Shown: positions 36,763 through 48,922 of the stretch, one piece after another
How positions within the stretch are numbered: the stretch's first letter is position 1
Layout of the letters: each line of letters starts with the position of its first letter
NCBI GenBank assembly: GCA_963816745.1
Contig: CAWFLQ010000006.1
Coordinates: forward strand, 1,426,001 to 1,490,000
DNA: 64,000 nt
Direction of reading: 5' to 3'
Source: VAZQ01 sp963816745
GTDB taxonomy: Bacteria > Pseudomonadota > Alphaproteobacteria > Rhizobiales > Xanthobacteraceae
Notes under the pieces: generated by a model
What the model was told of the DNA's origin: nothing
Database searches by the model: none
The model's input: only the letters and a program-made list of their open reading frames with translations
Made by a program: the position numbers and the translations under genes

Positions 36763-39351
36763 AACGACGGAAAAGACTGGCGAAAAGAAGCTGAGCGTCG
36801 CCCCGACCAAGACCCTGACGCCTGAAAGGGCGCGGCGTCGAGCAGGGCGTCGTGCGCCAGAGTTTCAGCCACGGCCGCACCAAGGCGGTCGTCGTCGAAA
36901 AGGTGAAAAGCCGCGCGCCGACGCGGGCCAAGGCCGATGCGCCGGCGCCTGCCGCTGCGCCGGCGAAGCGCCCCGCGCCCGGCAAGGCGGCAGCGCCGGC
37001 GGCGGCGGCGACGCCGGCTCCAGCCCCGGCAGCCCCTGCGCCCAAGCCTTCGGGCGTCGTGCTGCGAACCCTCACCGAGGAGGAGCGCACGGCCCGCGCG
37101 CGCGCGCTGGGCGACGCCCGGCTGCGCGAGGCGGAGGAGCGCAAGATCGCCGAGGAGGAAGCGCGATCCGCAAGGCGCGCGAGAGCGCCGAGCGGACCGA
37201 GCGCGACGCCGCCGAGGCGCGCAAGGCCGACGAAGAGAAGCGCCGCAAGCACGATCTGGAGACCAAGGTCAAGGCCGAGCAGGAGGCGAAGAAGCGCTTC
37301 GGCGAGGACACCACCGCCGCCGCGCGGCCAGCTACTGCGCGTCCCGCACTCGAGCCCGACGAGGACGAAGCGCCACGCACGCGCCGCGGCCCCGGCGGCC
37401 CCGGCCTTGCGCGCCCGGCGCCCGCGCCCAAGCCGGCGCGCACCGGCGCGCAGAAGAACCGCGGCCGGCTCACGCTGGTGACCGCGCTCAGCGCCGACGA
37501 AGTGCGCGAGCGCTCCGTCGCGGCCTTCCGCCGCCGCACGCAGCGGCTGAAGGGTCACGCGCGCCGACGAGCCGAAGGAAAAGCTCGTGCGCGAAGTCAC
37601 GATTCCGGAGACCATCACCATCCAGGAGCTCGCCAACCGCATGGCCGAGCGCGGCGTGGACGTGATCAAGCTCCTGATGAAGCAGGGCCACATGGCGCAG
37701 ATCAACGACGTGATCGACGCCGACACCGCCCAGCTGCTGGCCGAGGAATTGGGCCACACCGTCAAGCGCGTGGCCGAATCCGACGTCGAGGAGGGTCTGT
37801 TCGACGTCGCCGACGATCCCGCGACGCTGGTGCCGCGGCCGGCGGTGGTCACCGTCATGGGCCACGTCGACCACGGCAAGACCTCGCTGCTCGACGCCAT
37901 CCGCTCGACCGAGGTGGCGGCGGGCGAAGCCGGCGGCATCACCCAGCATATCGGCGCCTACCAGGTGACCGCGCCCTCCGGCAGCAAGATCACCTTCATC
38001 GATACGCCCGGGCCATGCCGCCTTCACGGCCATGCGCGCGCGCGGCGCCAAGGTGACCGACATCGTCGTGCTGGTGGTGGCCGCCGACGACGGCGTCATG
38101 CCGCAGACGGTCGAGGCGATCCATCACGCCAAGGCCGCCAAGGTGCCGATGATCGTGGCGATCAACAAGATCGACCGGCCGGACGCCAAGCCGGAACGCG
38201 TGCGCACCGAGCTGCTGCAGCACGAGATCCAGGTCGAATCGCTCGGCGGCGAGGTGCTCGACGTCGAGGTGTCGGCGACCAAGAAGCTCAACATCGACCG
38301 GCTGCTCGAGACCATCGGGCTGCAGGCGGAAATTCTCGATCTCAAGGCCAATCCGAAGCCGTCCGGCCGAAGGCACCGTGATCGAGGCCAAGCTCGACCG
38401 CGGCCGCGGCCCGGTCGCGACCGTGCTGGTGCAGCGCGGCACGCTCCGCGTCGGCGACCTCATCGTGGCCGGCGCCGATTGGGGCCGCGTGCGCGCGCTC
38501 GTCTCCGACACCGGCACGCCGGTCGAGGCGGCGGGTCCGTCGACGCCGGTCGAGGTGCTCGGCTTCAACGGCACGCCCGAGGCCGGCGACCGCCTGGCGG
38601 TGGTCGACAGCCGAGGCGCGCGCCCGCGAGGTCACGGACTATCGCGCCCGCCAGCGGCGCGACAAGATGGCTGCGCGCGCGACCGGCATGCGCGGCTCGC
38701 TCGAGCAGATGATGAGCCAGCTCAAGACCGCCGGCCGCAAGGATTTCGCGCTGATCATCAAGGCCGACGTGCAGGGCTCGCTCGAGGCGATCACCGGCGC
38801 GATCGAGAAGCTCGGCACCGCCGAGGTCGCCGCGCGGGTGATCCACTGCCGGCGTCGGCGGCATCACCGAATCCGACGTGACGTTGGCCGAAGCGTCCGG
38901 CGTGCCGATCATCGGCTTCAACGTGCGCGCCCACAAGGAGGCGCGCGAGGCGGCCGAGCGCGTCGGCATCGAGATCCGCTACTACAACATCATCTACGAT
39001 CTCGTGGACGACGTGAAGAAGGCGATGTCCGGCCTGCTTGCGCCGACCATCCGCGAGACCATGCTCGGCAACGCGACGATCCTGGAGATTTTCAAGGTCT
39101 CCAAGGTCGGCAACATCGCGGGCTGCCGCGTCACCGACGGCGTGGTCGAGCGCGGCGCCAATGTGCGCCTCATCCGCGACAGCGTGGTGGTGCACGAAGG
39201 CAAGCTCTCCCAGCTCAAGCGCTTCAAGGACGACGCGCGCGAGGTGTTCGCCGGCCAGGAATGCGGCATGGCCTTCGAGAACTACCAGGACATGAAGGTC
39301 GGCGACGTCATCGAATGCTATCGGGTGGAGACGGTGCAACGCTCGCTGTGA
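36755..39351 (+). CDS. infB: Translation initiation factor IF-2, seven frame breaks
   Basis: GTPase placing fMet-tRNA on the 30S subunit. The N-terminus is Ala/Pro and Lys/Glu-rich with IF2_N; the G domain has VTVMGHVDHGKTSLLDAI, DTPGHAAFTAMRARG, NKID and a (V)SATKK motif; domains II-IV follow (GTVIEAKLDRGRGPVATVLV, KADVQGSLEAITGAIEKL, GMAFENYQDMKVGDVIECY). Extra bases near 36830, 37560, 38013, 38370, 38613 and 38850, and a probable lost G near 37164. About 865 residues when joined. Essential gene. Confidence 0.96.
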
Positions 39352-39381
39352 GTCCAAATCTCAGGCGCGCGCACCATATTT

Positions 39382-39446
39382 AGCCCGCCATTGCCGGGCT
39401 TGGTCTTCTTCGCAGAACAACGTACGCCCGGGCCGCGAGCCCGGGC
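39382..39446. other. Two hairpins between infB and rbfA
   Basis: AGCCCG/CGGGCT (39382-39400) is followed by GCCCGGG/CCCGGGC (39426-39446). Both lie in the 115-bp infB-rbfA gap without a T tract, so they look like mRNA-processing or stability structures rather than terminators. The two stems share CCCGGGCT-like sequence and could pair alternatively. Confidence 0.45.
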
Positions 39447-39466
39447 TATGGAATTTCAGGACTGTC

Positions 39467-39893
39467 ATGCCCCGCCGCCGTCAGCGCGATACCAGCACGA
39501 GCCACATGCCTTCGCAGCGCCAGTTGCGCGTCGGCGAGCTCGTGCGTCATGCGCTGGCGGAGATGCTCGCGCGCGGCGAGGTGCACGATCCGGTGATCGA
39601 AGGCCACCTGATCACCGTGCCGGAGGTGCAGCATGACCGCCGACCTGCGGCTCGCGACCATCTACGTGATGCCGCTCGGCGGACGCGACGCCGACGCCGT
39701 GGTCGCGGCGCTCGAGCGCAACAAGCGCTACCTGCGCGGCGAGATCGCGCGCCACGTTAACCTGAAATTCGCACCTGAGATCAGGTTCCGGATCGACGAG
39801 CGATTCGACGAAGCCGAACGAATCGAGAAGCTTTTGCGAACACCTGCGGTCCGGCGCGATCTGGACGCCAACAAGACGGATGACGAGAGTTGA
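39467..39893 (+). CDS. rbfA: Ribosome-binding factor A, one frame break
   Basis: KH-like factor for 30S maturation and cold adaptation. It begins MPRRRQRDTSTSHMPSQRQL, with RVGELVRHALAEMLARGEVH typical of RbfA. An extra C near 39634 interrupts ITVPEVSMTADLRLATIYVM; the second half continues to LKFAPEIRFRIDERFDEAER and ends at TGA 39893, overlapping the truB start. About 141 residues. Confidence 0.92.
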
Positions 39894-40855
39894 ACGAGAT
39901 CGCCGCCCAGAAGCCGGACCGCCAGCAGCAGCGCAAGCGCGAGAAGCGCGACGTGAACGGCTGGCTCGTGCTCGACAAGCCGGTGGGCATGACCTCGACG
40001 CACGCGGTCAGCGTGGTCAAGCGCGCGTTCCAGGCCAAGCGCGCCGGCCATGCCGGCACGCTCGACCCGCTGGCCTCGGGCCTCCTGCCGATCGCGCTCG
40101 GGGAGGCGACCAAGACCGTTCCCTTCGTCATGGACGGCCGCAAGGTCTACCGCTTCACCGTGCGCTGGGGCGAGGAACGCGACACCGACGACGCCGAAGG
40201 CCGCGTCGCCGCGACCAGCGGCGAGCGTCCGACCGCCGAGGCGATCCGCGCGCTGCTGCCGCGCTTCACCGGCCTGATCGAGCAGGTGCCGCCGCGCTTC
40301 TCCGCGGTGAAGATCGAGGGCGAGCGCGCCTACGATCTCGCGCGCGACGGCGAGGTGGTGGAGCTCGCGCCCGCACGATCGAGATCCACCGCCTCGAGCT
40401 GGTCGAGACTCCCGACCCCGACCACACCGTGCTCGCCGCCGAATGCGGCAAGGGCACCTATGTGCGCGCGCTCGCCCGCGACCTCGGCCGCCTGCTGGGC
40501 TGTTTCGGCCATGTCGCGGCGCTGCGCCGTACCGCGGTCGGCCCCTTCACGGAGGACATCGCCGTGAGCCTCGAAGCGCTGCAACGGAGCGGCCAGACCG
40601 AGGGAGAAGCACCCGCGCCGCCCCCGCCGCTACTGCCGGTCGAGGCCGGCCTGGCGGCCTTGCCGGCGCTGCGGGTGAGCTCCGCCGACGCCGGCACGGC
40701 TCGCCCGCGGCCAGGCGGTCCTGCTGCGCGGGCGCGACGCCCCGATCATGGAGGGCTGGGTGTCGGTCTCGGCCCAGGGCTCGCTGATCGCGCTGGCCGA
40801 GGTCGAGAAGGGCGAGCTGCGCCCGCGGCGCATCTTCAACCTGCCGCGACTGTAA
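39890..40855 (+). CDS. truB: tRNA pseudouridine-55 synthase TruB, two frame breaks
   Basis: Forms pseudouridine 55 in all tRNAs. It starts at TTG 39890 (overlap with rbfA) and shows GWLVLDKPVGMTSTHAVSVV, AGHAGTLDPLASGLLPIALG (catalytic Asp), ERDTDDAEG, QVPPRFSAVKIEGERAYDLA and CGKGTYVRALARDLG. A lost C near 40371 and an extra G near 40697 shift the frame. It ends RRIFNLPRL at 40855. About 321 residues. Confidence 0.94.
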
Positions 40856-41169
40856 GGCGAGGCACCGACAGGATTATTCACCATACCGAGGCGTGTGCCG
40901 GCGCCTGGGCAGCAGCAATTTCCGCTGGCATCCGCTGTTGTTTTGCTTTATTGCCCGAGGCGCGCGGGCTGGCGCGGCCCGTTCGGAAACCGCTCCAGCC
41001 TGTTGAGTTGACGCATTTTTCAGCTGGCCCGTCTGCCCGACTCGAGTTCCAGGGCAGGCTTCGCAGGAAAGCTCTACGAGACCCGCGCAAAGTACTCGTG
41101 GCGACCGCGCTGGACGACATCCCGGCCCGGCCGCCGACCGTGACACCTGACAAAGAAAAGGACAGCCCG
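40856..41169. other. Gap between truB and rpsO, no gene seen
   Basis: A 314-bp stretch without a supportable gene. Its first half is locally AT-richer (GTTGTTTTGCTTTATTG near 40937) and may hold an rpsO promoter. Open frames that cross it have no conserved motifs. Two short GC-rich inverted repeats occur but no T-tract terminator. Confidence 0.4.
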
Positions 41170-41440
41170 ATGTCGATTACGCACCGGCCGCAAGGCCGAA
41201 GTCATCAAGACCTATGCGACCAAGGCCGGCGACACCGGATCGCCGGAGGTGCAGGTGGCGATCCTTTCGGAGCGCATCAACAGCCTCACCGAGCATTTCA
41301 AGACCCACGTCAAGGACAATCACTCCCGGCGTGGTCTGCTCAAGCTCGTGTCCCAGCGTCGCCAGCTGCTCGACTATCTCGCTCGTATCGACGAAGCGCG
41401 TTACAAGTCGTTGATCGAGCGGCTGGGTATTCGCCGCTGA
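41170..41440 (+). CDS. rpsO: Ribosomal protein uS15, one frame break
   Basis: 30S primary binding protein. ATG 41170 gives MSITH, then an extra C near 41188 shifts the frame. Corrected, it reads RRKAEVIKTYATKAGDTGSP, EVQVAILSERINSLTEHFKT and HVKDNHSRRGLLKLVSQRRQ to IERLGIRR. 89 residues, exactly the family length. It precedes pnp as in most bacteria. Confidence 0.95.
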
Positions 41441-41570
41441 GCGTTTGCGCGCGGCGTGTTCGCGCGTTTGAAGCGGATACCGGATCTGATCCGCTGTTCA
41501 TCCGGCAGCGAGGCCGCTGCCGATTTCCGTGACGGGTCGAATGGTCGTCCCGTCCGTTCAATGGAAGGCT

Positions 41571-41656
41571 CGAAAGCCATGGCAGGATCGCTGGACGCTG
41601 ATAGGGAGCGCGGCTTCGCGCGCATCAGCCTCTCGCCGTCTTGCTCATGGCTTTCG
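41571..41656 (+). promoter_or_regulatory. Long stem-loop in the pnp leader
   Basis: CGAAAGCCATG (41571-41581) pairs perfectly with CATGGCTTTCG (41646-41656). GCA/TGC extends it past a bulge; an inner stem GCTGAT/ATCAGC (41597-41602 with 41624-41629) and GCGCG/CGCGC close it. The base of the stem is 33 nt before the pnp start. In E. coli the pnp leader stem-loop is cut by RNase III and lets PNPase autoregulate; this structure is placed to do the same (inference). Confidence 0.55.
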
Positions 41657-41688
41657 CCCCTTCGCGAAAACCATGAAAGACAATCGCA

Positions 41689-43861
<2,173 letters not shown>

Positions 43862-43892
43862 TCGTTTCGCCACCCCTTACGAGGACTTGGAC

Positions 43893-43915
43893 AGGCGGCC
43901 TGCGGGCCGCCTTTT
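43893..43915 (+). terminator. Rho-independent terminator of pnp
   Basis: A perfect 8-bp stem AGGCGGCC/GGCCGCCT with a TGCG loop is followed by TTTT. It lies 32 bp after the pnp stop and separates it from the converging adenylate cyclase gene. Confidence 0.85.
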
Positions 43916-43934
43916 CATTGCTGCGACCGCCATC

Positions 43935-45209
43935 TCAATCGCGCGGCCCGAGCAAGAAGAACGTCCGGGTCTCGCCGATGCCTTTGATCTCGGTCGCGCC
44001 GCGCTCCTCGAACGAGAACGCGTCCTTCGTGAGATCGCGGAACGCCTCGCTCACCTGGATGCGGCCGGGCACCCCGGTGGTTTCCATGCGCGACGCGGTG
44101 TTCACGGCATCGCCCCAGACGTCGTAGGAGAAGCGCGTGTCGCCGATGACACCGGCGGTCGCGGGCCCGCAGTGGATGCCTGCGCGCAGCTTGAGCTTGC
44201 GGTGACCAAGCGGCGGCTGGCGCTCGATGACCTCCATCATCGCCAGCGCGAGGCGTCCGACCGCGACCGCGTTGGGGACAGCCCGTCCGTTGAAACCGCC
44301 GGCGGCCATATAGCTGTCGCCGATGGTCTTGATCTTGTCCACGGCATGCTGCTCGCACAATGCGTCGAGGTTGCATACGAGCTCGTCGAGGAAGTCGACG
44401 ACCTCCTCCGGCGCCAGATCGTGCGCCGCCTCGGTGAAGCCGGCGAGATCCGCGAACATGACGCTGAGCATCTCGATCCTGTCGGCGATGCGCTCCTCCC
44501 GGCCCGATTTCAGGCGCGCTGCGATCGACTGCGGCATCACGGTCGCGATCAAGGCTTCGGAGCGCTCATGCTGATCCTCCAGCCGGGTCTCGGTCTGCTC
44601 CAGCGCCCAAAGCGCGTAGAAGAGCACAGCGGCGATGATCGCCGTCGTATTGATCAACGCCTGGCTCGACAGCAAGTCGCGGAACGCCTGATCCTCCGGG
44701 ATGGCGAGGCCGGCGATCGGCGCGAAATTCAGCACGAACATGAGTGCAATGACGTAAGAGCCGAAAAATATCAGAAACAAACGCCAGTTTCCGACACCGA
44801 AGAAGAACAACATCACCCCGCCTAGGGTGTAGTAGACGTGAAGCTCGCTCGCGAGCCCGAGCGACCATACGACGAACATGTGTCCGAACAACACGACGAG
44901 GGCCAGCGTGATCGCGCCGACGTGCTCGCCGAAACGATGCAGGCGAGGAACCAGCAGCGCAGCGACAAACATCAACAGGTTGTCCGCATTGACCAGGAAG
45001 AGCCCGTGAAAATCATGGAAGGAGTTGATGACCAGGTGCGAAAGTGCCGTGGCCGCGACCGCGAAGGAGGCGACATTGACGCAAATCTGGCGCCGCATCA
45101 CCTTCTTGTCGGTCGAAACGATGCCGATGGAGACCAGACGCTCCAGCCACGCCGGCAATGGGATGCCGGGATTCGGCTCGCGGCGAACGAGGTCGCGCAA
45201 TCGCGTCAT
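43935..45209 (-). CDS. Membrane-bound class III adenylate cyclase
   Basis: Makes cAMP from ATP. About five to six transmembrane helices (residues 42-205) precede a catalytic domain at 245-424. Metal-binding Asp254 (MFADLAGFT) and Asp298, purine-specifying Lys294 (DKIKTIGDSY) and Asp363 (SYDVWGDAVN), and transition-state Asn370 and Arg374 are all visible; the Lys/Asp pair predicts ATP rather than GTP. 424 residues, intact. It faces pnp; its own promoter lies beyond the palindrome pair at 45247. Confidence 0.9.
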   Translation of the reverse strand: MTRLRDLVRREPNPGIPLPAWLERLVSIGIVSTDKKVMRRQICVNVASFAVAATALSHLVINSFHDFHGLFLVNADNLLMFVAALLVPRLHRFGEHVGAITLALVVLFGHMFVVWSLGLASELHVYYTLGGVMLFFFGVGNWRLFLIFFGSYVIALMFVLNFAPIAGLAIPEDQAFRDLLSSQALINTTAIIAAVLFYALWALEQTETRLEDQHERSEALIATVMPQSIAARLKSGREERIADRIEMLSVMFADLAGFTEAAHDLAPEEVVDFLDELVCNLDALCEQHAVDKIKTIGDSYMAAGGFNGRAVPNAVAVGRLALAMMEVIERQPPLGHRKLKLRAGIHCGPATAGVIGDTRFSYDVWGDAVNTASRMETTGVPGRIQVSEAFRDLTKDAFSFEERGATEIKGIGETRTFFLLGPRD

Positions 45210-45246
45210 CGGCGTCGATCATCCCTGTCTCGATCCGCGGGACCGG

Positions 45247-45412
45247 CTAGTGTGCCGGCTCCGACGTTCGTATCCTTTTGAGGCGCGTGCTCTTACGAAC
45301 GTCGGAGCCAAAGGACACTAGCAACTCTATTTTTCTAGTGTGGCTTTGGATTTGACGTTCCTACGAGGGACTCGCAGCAATGCTGGTAGGAACGTCAAAT
45401 CGGCCACACTAG
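45247..45412. repeat. Tandem pair of CTAG-bounded palindromes
   Basis: First unit 45247-45321 (ends CTAGTGTGCC/AGGACACTAG, inner stem GGCTCCGACGTTCGTA with TACGAACGTCGGAGCC). A 13-nt spacer follows (CAACTCTATTTTT), then the second unit 45335-45412 (ends CTAGTGTGGC/GGCCACACTAG, inner stem GATTTGACGTTCCTAC with GTAGGAACGTCAAATC). The stems of the two units differ, yet each is nearly perfectly self-complementary. Confidence 0.92.
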
Positions 45413-45623
45413 CCGCGGCGGAGCGGGAGACTATGACGATGCCCGCAACCGGGAAATAGCCCCGCCGCGCCCCTCCCGACGACGGCGCGGGCGACCGCCG
45501 CACCATGCGCCTGCAACCGCTGTTCGATCTGTGATCCAGATCACTACGGTGGGGCCAAGTTCCCTCCATAAGGGTTGCCATCAACAACGCGCCGGCGCGC
45601 CGGCGGTCAAAAAGGAGACAGCC

Positions 45624-45752
45624 ATGACCATCCTTGCGCGCCTGCAGACGCCAACGCACTTTGTCGGATTGCTGGTCGCCGCCGCGGCCATCGCGTCCAT
45701 CCCCTTCGGCGCCGCCGCGGCGCTCCGGTCCGGGATGTCCTTGTTCCTCTAA
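45624..45752 (+). CDS. Small single-span membrane protein (42 aa)
   Basis: ATG 45624 is preceded by a strong AAAAGGAG ribosome site at 8-nt spacing. The product (MTILARLQTPTHFVGLLVAA and so on) has one hydrophobic helix rich in Ala/Ile/Val and a short C-terminal tail MSLFL. The strong ribosome site supports translation. It faces oxyR, with 17 bp between stop codons. Function unknown. Confidence 0.6.
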   Translation: MTILARLQTPTHFVGLLVAAAAIASIPFGAAAALRSGMSLFL

Positions 45753-45769
45753 CAAGGCCGACGCGGATC

Positions 45770-46720
45770 TCAGCGGGCGGCCGGCGCGGGCTTGCTCGCC
45801 GATCCGAGCGTCTCGGTGACGACCTGCCCCAGCGCGACGAAATCGACCTTGCGCGGCGAGCTGTGGCGCCAGCCGAGCCCGATGGTGCGGCCGGGCAGCG
45901 GCGGTGCGAACCGCAGGAGCTTCACCCGCTCGTCGCGCACCTCGACGTCGATCGCCACCTCCGGCACCAGCGTGACTCCGTAGCCGTTCGCCACCATCTG
46001 CATCACCGTGGTGAGGCTGGTGGCGCCGAGCCCCATGGAGCCGCCGGTGCCGCTCCCGAAGCCGCTTGTGGCGCCGTTGCGCCTGCTATCGGTGCAATAG
46101 GCGAGCGCCTGGTCGCGCAGGCAGTGGCCCTCCTCCAGCAGGATCAGCTGCCGGGGATCGATGTCGAGGGCGGACACGCGCGACGTGTCCGGCCGCGGAT
46201 CAGCTGCCGGCACTGCGAACAGGAAGGGATCCTCGAACAATTTGATGGTCTCGACCTCGGCCTCCGTCACCGGCAGCGCCAGCATCACGACGTCGAGCGT
46301 TCCGCGCACCAGCTCCTCGATCAGGATCTTGGTCTGCGTCTCCCGCAGCTCGAGGCGCAGGTCCGGGTAGCGCCGTTGCAATGCCGGAAGAATCTTCGGC
46401 AGCACGTAGGGCGCCAGCGACGGGATGATGCCCAACATCAGCCGTCCGCTGAGAATGCGGCCCCGGTGACGGGCGAAGTCGATGAGGTCGCGGGAGGACG
46501 CCAGCATGCGCTCCCCGCGCCGGGCGACCTCGATCCCGACCTCGGTCAGCGCAATCTCGCCCGGGCGTCGCTCCACCAGCTCGACGCCCAGAAACCGCTC
46601 CAGATCACGAATCTGCATCGAGAGCGCCGGCTGCGTCACGGCGCAGGCCTCGGCGGCATGGCCGAAATGGCGGTGCTCGGCAAGCGCGCAGAGATATCGC
46701 AGCTGCCTGAGCGTGATCAT
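45770..46720 (-). CDS. oxyR: OxyR, hydrogen-peroxide-sensing LysR regulator
   Basis: A 316-residue LysR protein: HTH at 1-60 (MITLRQLRYLCALAEHRHFG, VTQPALSMQIRDLERFLG). Redox pair Cys200 and Cys209 in EEGHCLRDQALAYC match Cys199/Cys208 of E. coli OxyR, which form a disulfide with peroxide. A Gly/Ser-rich stretch (residues about 214-232) follows Cys209 and is about 11 residues longer than in E. coli. No katG or ahpC gene is adjacent; the upstream gap is short. Intact frame. Confidence 0.93.
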   Translation of the reverse strand: MITLRQLRYLCALAEHRHFGHAAEACAVTQPALSMQIRDLERFLGVELVERRPGEIALTEVGIEVARRGERMLASSRDLIDFARHRGRILSGRLMLGIIPSLAPYVLPKILPALQRRYPDLRLELRETQTKILIEELVRGTLDVVMLALPVTEAEVETIKLFEDPFLFAVPAADPRPDTSRVSALDIDPRQLILLEEGHCLRDQALAYCTDSRRNGATSGFGSGTGGSMGLGATSLTTVMQMVANGYGVTLVPEVAIDVEVRDERVKLLRFAPPLPGRTIGLGWRHSSPRKVDFVALGQVVTETLGSASKPAPAAR

Positions 46721-46778
46721 CGCAATAAGATATTCTTATCGAGGGTGAGAGGCAATACGATTAGACCTGATCTAATCG

Positions 46779-47504
46779 CTACCCGGTCCGACGCATCGAC
46801 GTCATGGGGCGCCAGAGATATCGACGACCGCGGCCTCGTGCTCCGGCCGTCGCGTTTTCACGAGACGATAGACGCAGCTTCATCGTCAGCGCGAGCGACA
46901 GCGGCACGAGCCAGCAGGCCCAGGCCGCAACCCCATAGGTCGCATCGAACGGCGCCTCGAATGCGACGATGCCCGCCATCACCAGCCGCAGCCAGATCGC
47001 GCCCGACATCACGGCAGCCATCGCGATCACGAGCCTGGCATGCCGTGATACGTCGCCGCTGCGGATGGCGGCGAACGCCGCTGCCAACAAAGCGAGGCAG
47101 ACCAGCCCCTGTGCGAAGAAGCCCGCGCGCGCAAGGGCGGTGGCCTCGCTCGCCAGCGCAACCAGCAGCGCGCTCGCCCCGCCCGCCGCCACACAGATGG
47201 CGGCGGCGCGGCCAACCGGCCGATGCAGGCCACGGCGGCGCCGCGTCCATGCCGCGATCGGAATGAGAATGAGCGCAAGACCGGATGCCACCATGTGCAG
47301 CGGAAACGCGACCGGCCGCCGCTGCAGGACGAGCATGAGCTCGTAGGGCAATTGCAGCAAGCCGATCCCGAGCGCGATTGCGATCAGCGCCACCGGGACC
47401 ACCAGGAGAGCAACGATGAGTGCAAGAATGGCGGCGGTCACGGGCGAGAGCCCGCGGCGGGCAGTGACATGCGCGAGATCGGTCACGGGCGCGAGATCGG
47501 TCAT
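46779..47504 (-). CDS. Predicted membrane protein, DUF2306-like
   Basis: About 241 residues from ATG 47504 with four to six hydrophobic helices (AAILALIVALLVVPVALIAI near the start, LHMVASGLALILIPIAAW, LVCLALLAAAFAAI). SRHARLVIAMAAVMSGAIWL and RLVMAGIV resemble DUF2306/YoaK-like membrane proteins. The ATG shares the CATG with the divergent gene on the other strand. A 14-bp direct repeat (GCGAGATCGGTCA) sits in the first codons. Function unknown. Confidence 0.65.
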   Translation of the reverse strand: MTDLAPVTDLAHVTARRGLSPVTAAILALIVALLVVPVALIAIALGIGLLQLPYELMLVLQRRPVAFPLHMVASGLALILIPIAAWTRRRRGLHRPVGRAAAICVAAGGASALLVALASEATALARAGFFAQGLVCLALLAAAFAAIRSGDVSRHARLVIAMAAVMSGAIWLRLVMAGIVAFEAPFDATYGVAAWACWLVPLSLALTMKLRLSSRENATAGARGRGRRYLWRPMTSMRRTG

Positions 47505-47931
47505 GGGTTTGGCCGCGGCAACGATGCTCGCGTCGTTTTGTGTCGGCGACGTGGCGAAGGCCGATATCCAACAAACGTTCGAGGGCCGCTGGGTCGCGAG
47601 CAATCAAAGTCTGACACTCGACCTTTCGCGTTGCGGCGATAGCTGGTGCGGGATCGAGGTGACCCAAACGGGATCGTGCGGACAGACCGTGCTGCGTGCG
47701 CGCAACGACGACGACGAACAATTCACGGGCCGGCTCGAGCTCGCCGGCAAGAGCCAGCCCTACACGATTGCGATGCACCTGTTCAGGCGCAGTCCGAGCG
47801 ATCCGCAAATGCTGATGATCAACGGGCACACCGGCACCCGGTTCGAGCCGTGGCGCCGCATGTATCCCTACATGGTCGCGTTTGCCCGCACGAGCGACGT
47901 CACCTGCCGGCCGGACCCCAAGGTGTCCTAG
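47503..47931 (+). CDS. Exported protein of unknown function
   Basis: From ATG 47503 the product has a signal peptide (MGLAAATMLASFCVGDVAKA), then a ~120-residue domain: TFEGRWVASNQSLTLDLSRC, GDSWCGIEVT, CGQTVLRAR, and a conserved-looking DVTCRPDPK end. Four Cys in pairs suggest disulfides in the periplasm. An open frame upstream to 47416 gives alternative starts. It may be a DUF2147-like lipocalin fold (tentative). It shares its start CATG with the divergent membrane-protein gene. Confidence 0.6.
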   Translation: MGLAAATMLASFCVGDVAKADIQQTFEGRWVASNQSLTLDLSRCGDSWCGIEVTQTGSCGQTVLRARNDDDEQFTGRLELAGKSQPYTIAMHLFRRSPSDPQMLMINGHTGTRFEPWRRMYPYMVAFARTSDVTCRPDPKVS

Positions 47932-47943
47932 CGCGCTGGCCCG

Positions 47944-48789
<846 letters not shown>

Positions 48790-48859
48790 ACCACCCGAGT
48801 TTACCACTTTACCGCCCACCCCTCTCGCGACGGCCCGAATTAACCTTTACGCGTCCCCA

Positions 48860-48908
48860 GCGCATGCTCCGGAAAAGTGGCAACCGGTTTTCCGAATAGA
48901 GCATGCGC
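48860..48908. repeat. RIME-like palindrome between fabB and fabI
   Basis: Outer arms GCGCATGCTC/GAGCATGCGC (48860-48869 with 48899-48908) are perfect, and an inner CGGAAAA/TTTTCCG stem surrounds GTGGCAACCG. The core GGAAAAGTGG..ACCGGTTTTCC is a palindrome widespread in Rhizobiales. A second copy lies at 50174. Confidence 0.85.
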
Positions 48909-48922
48909 AAAACCAAAGAAAT

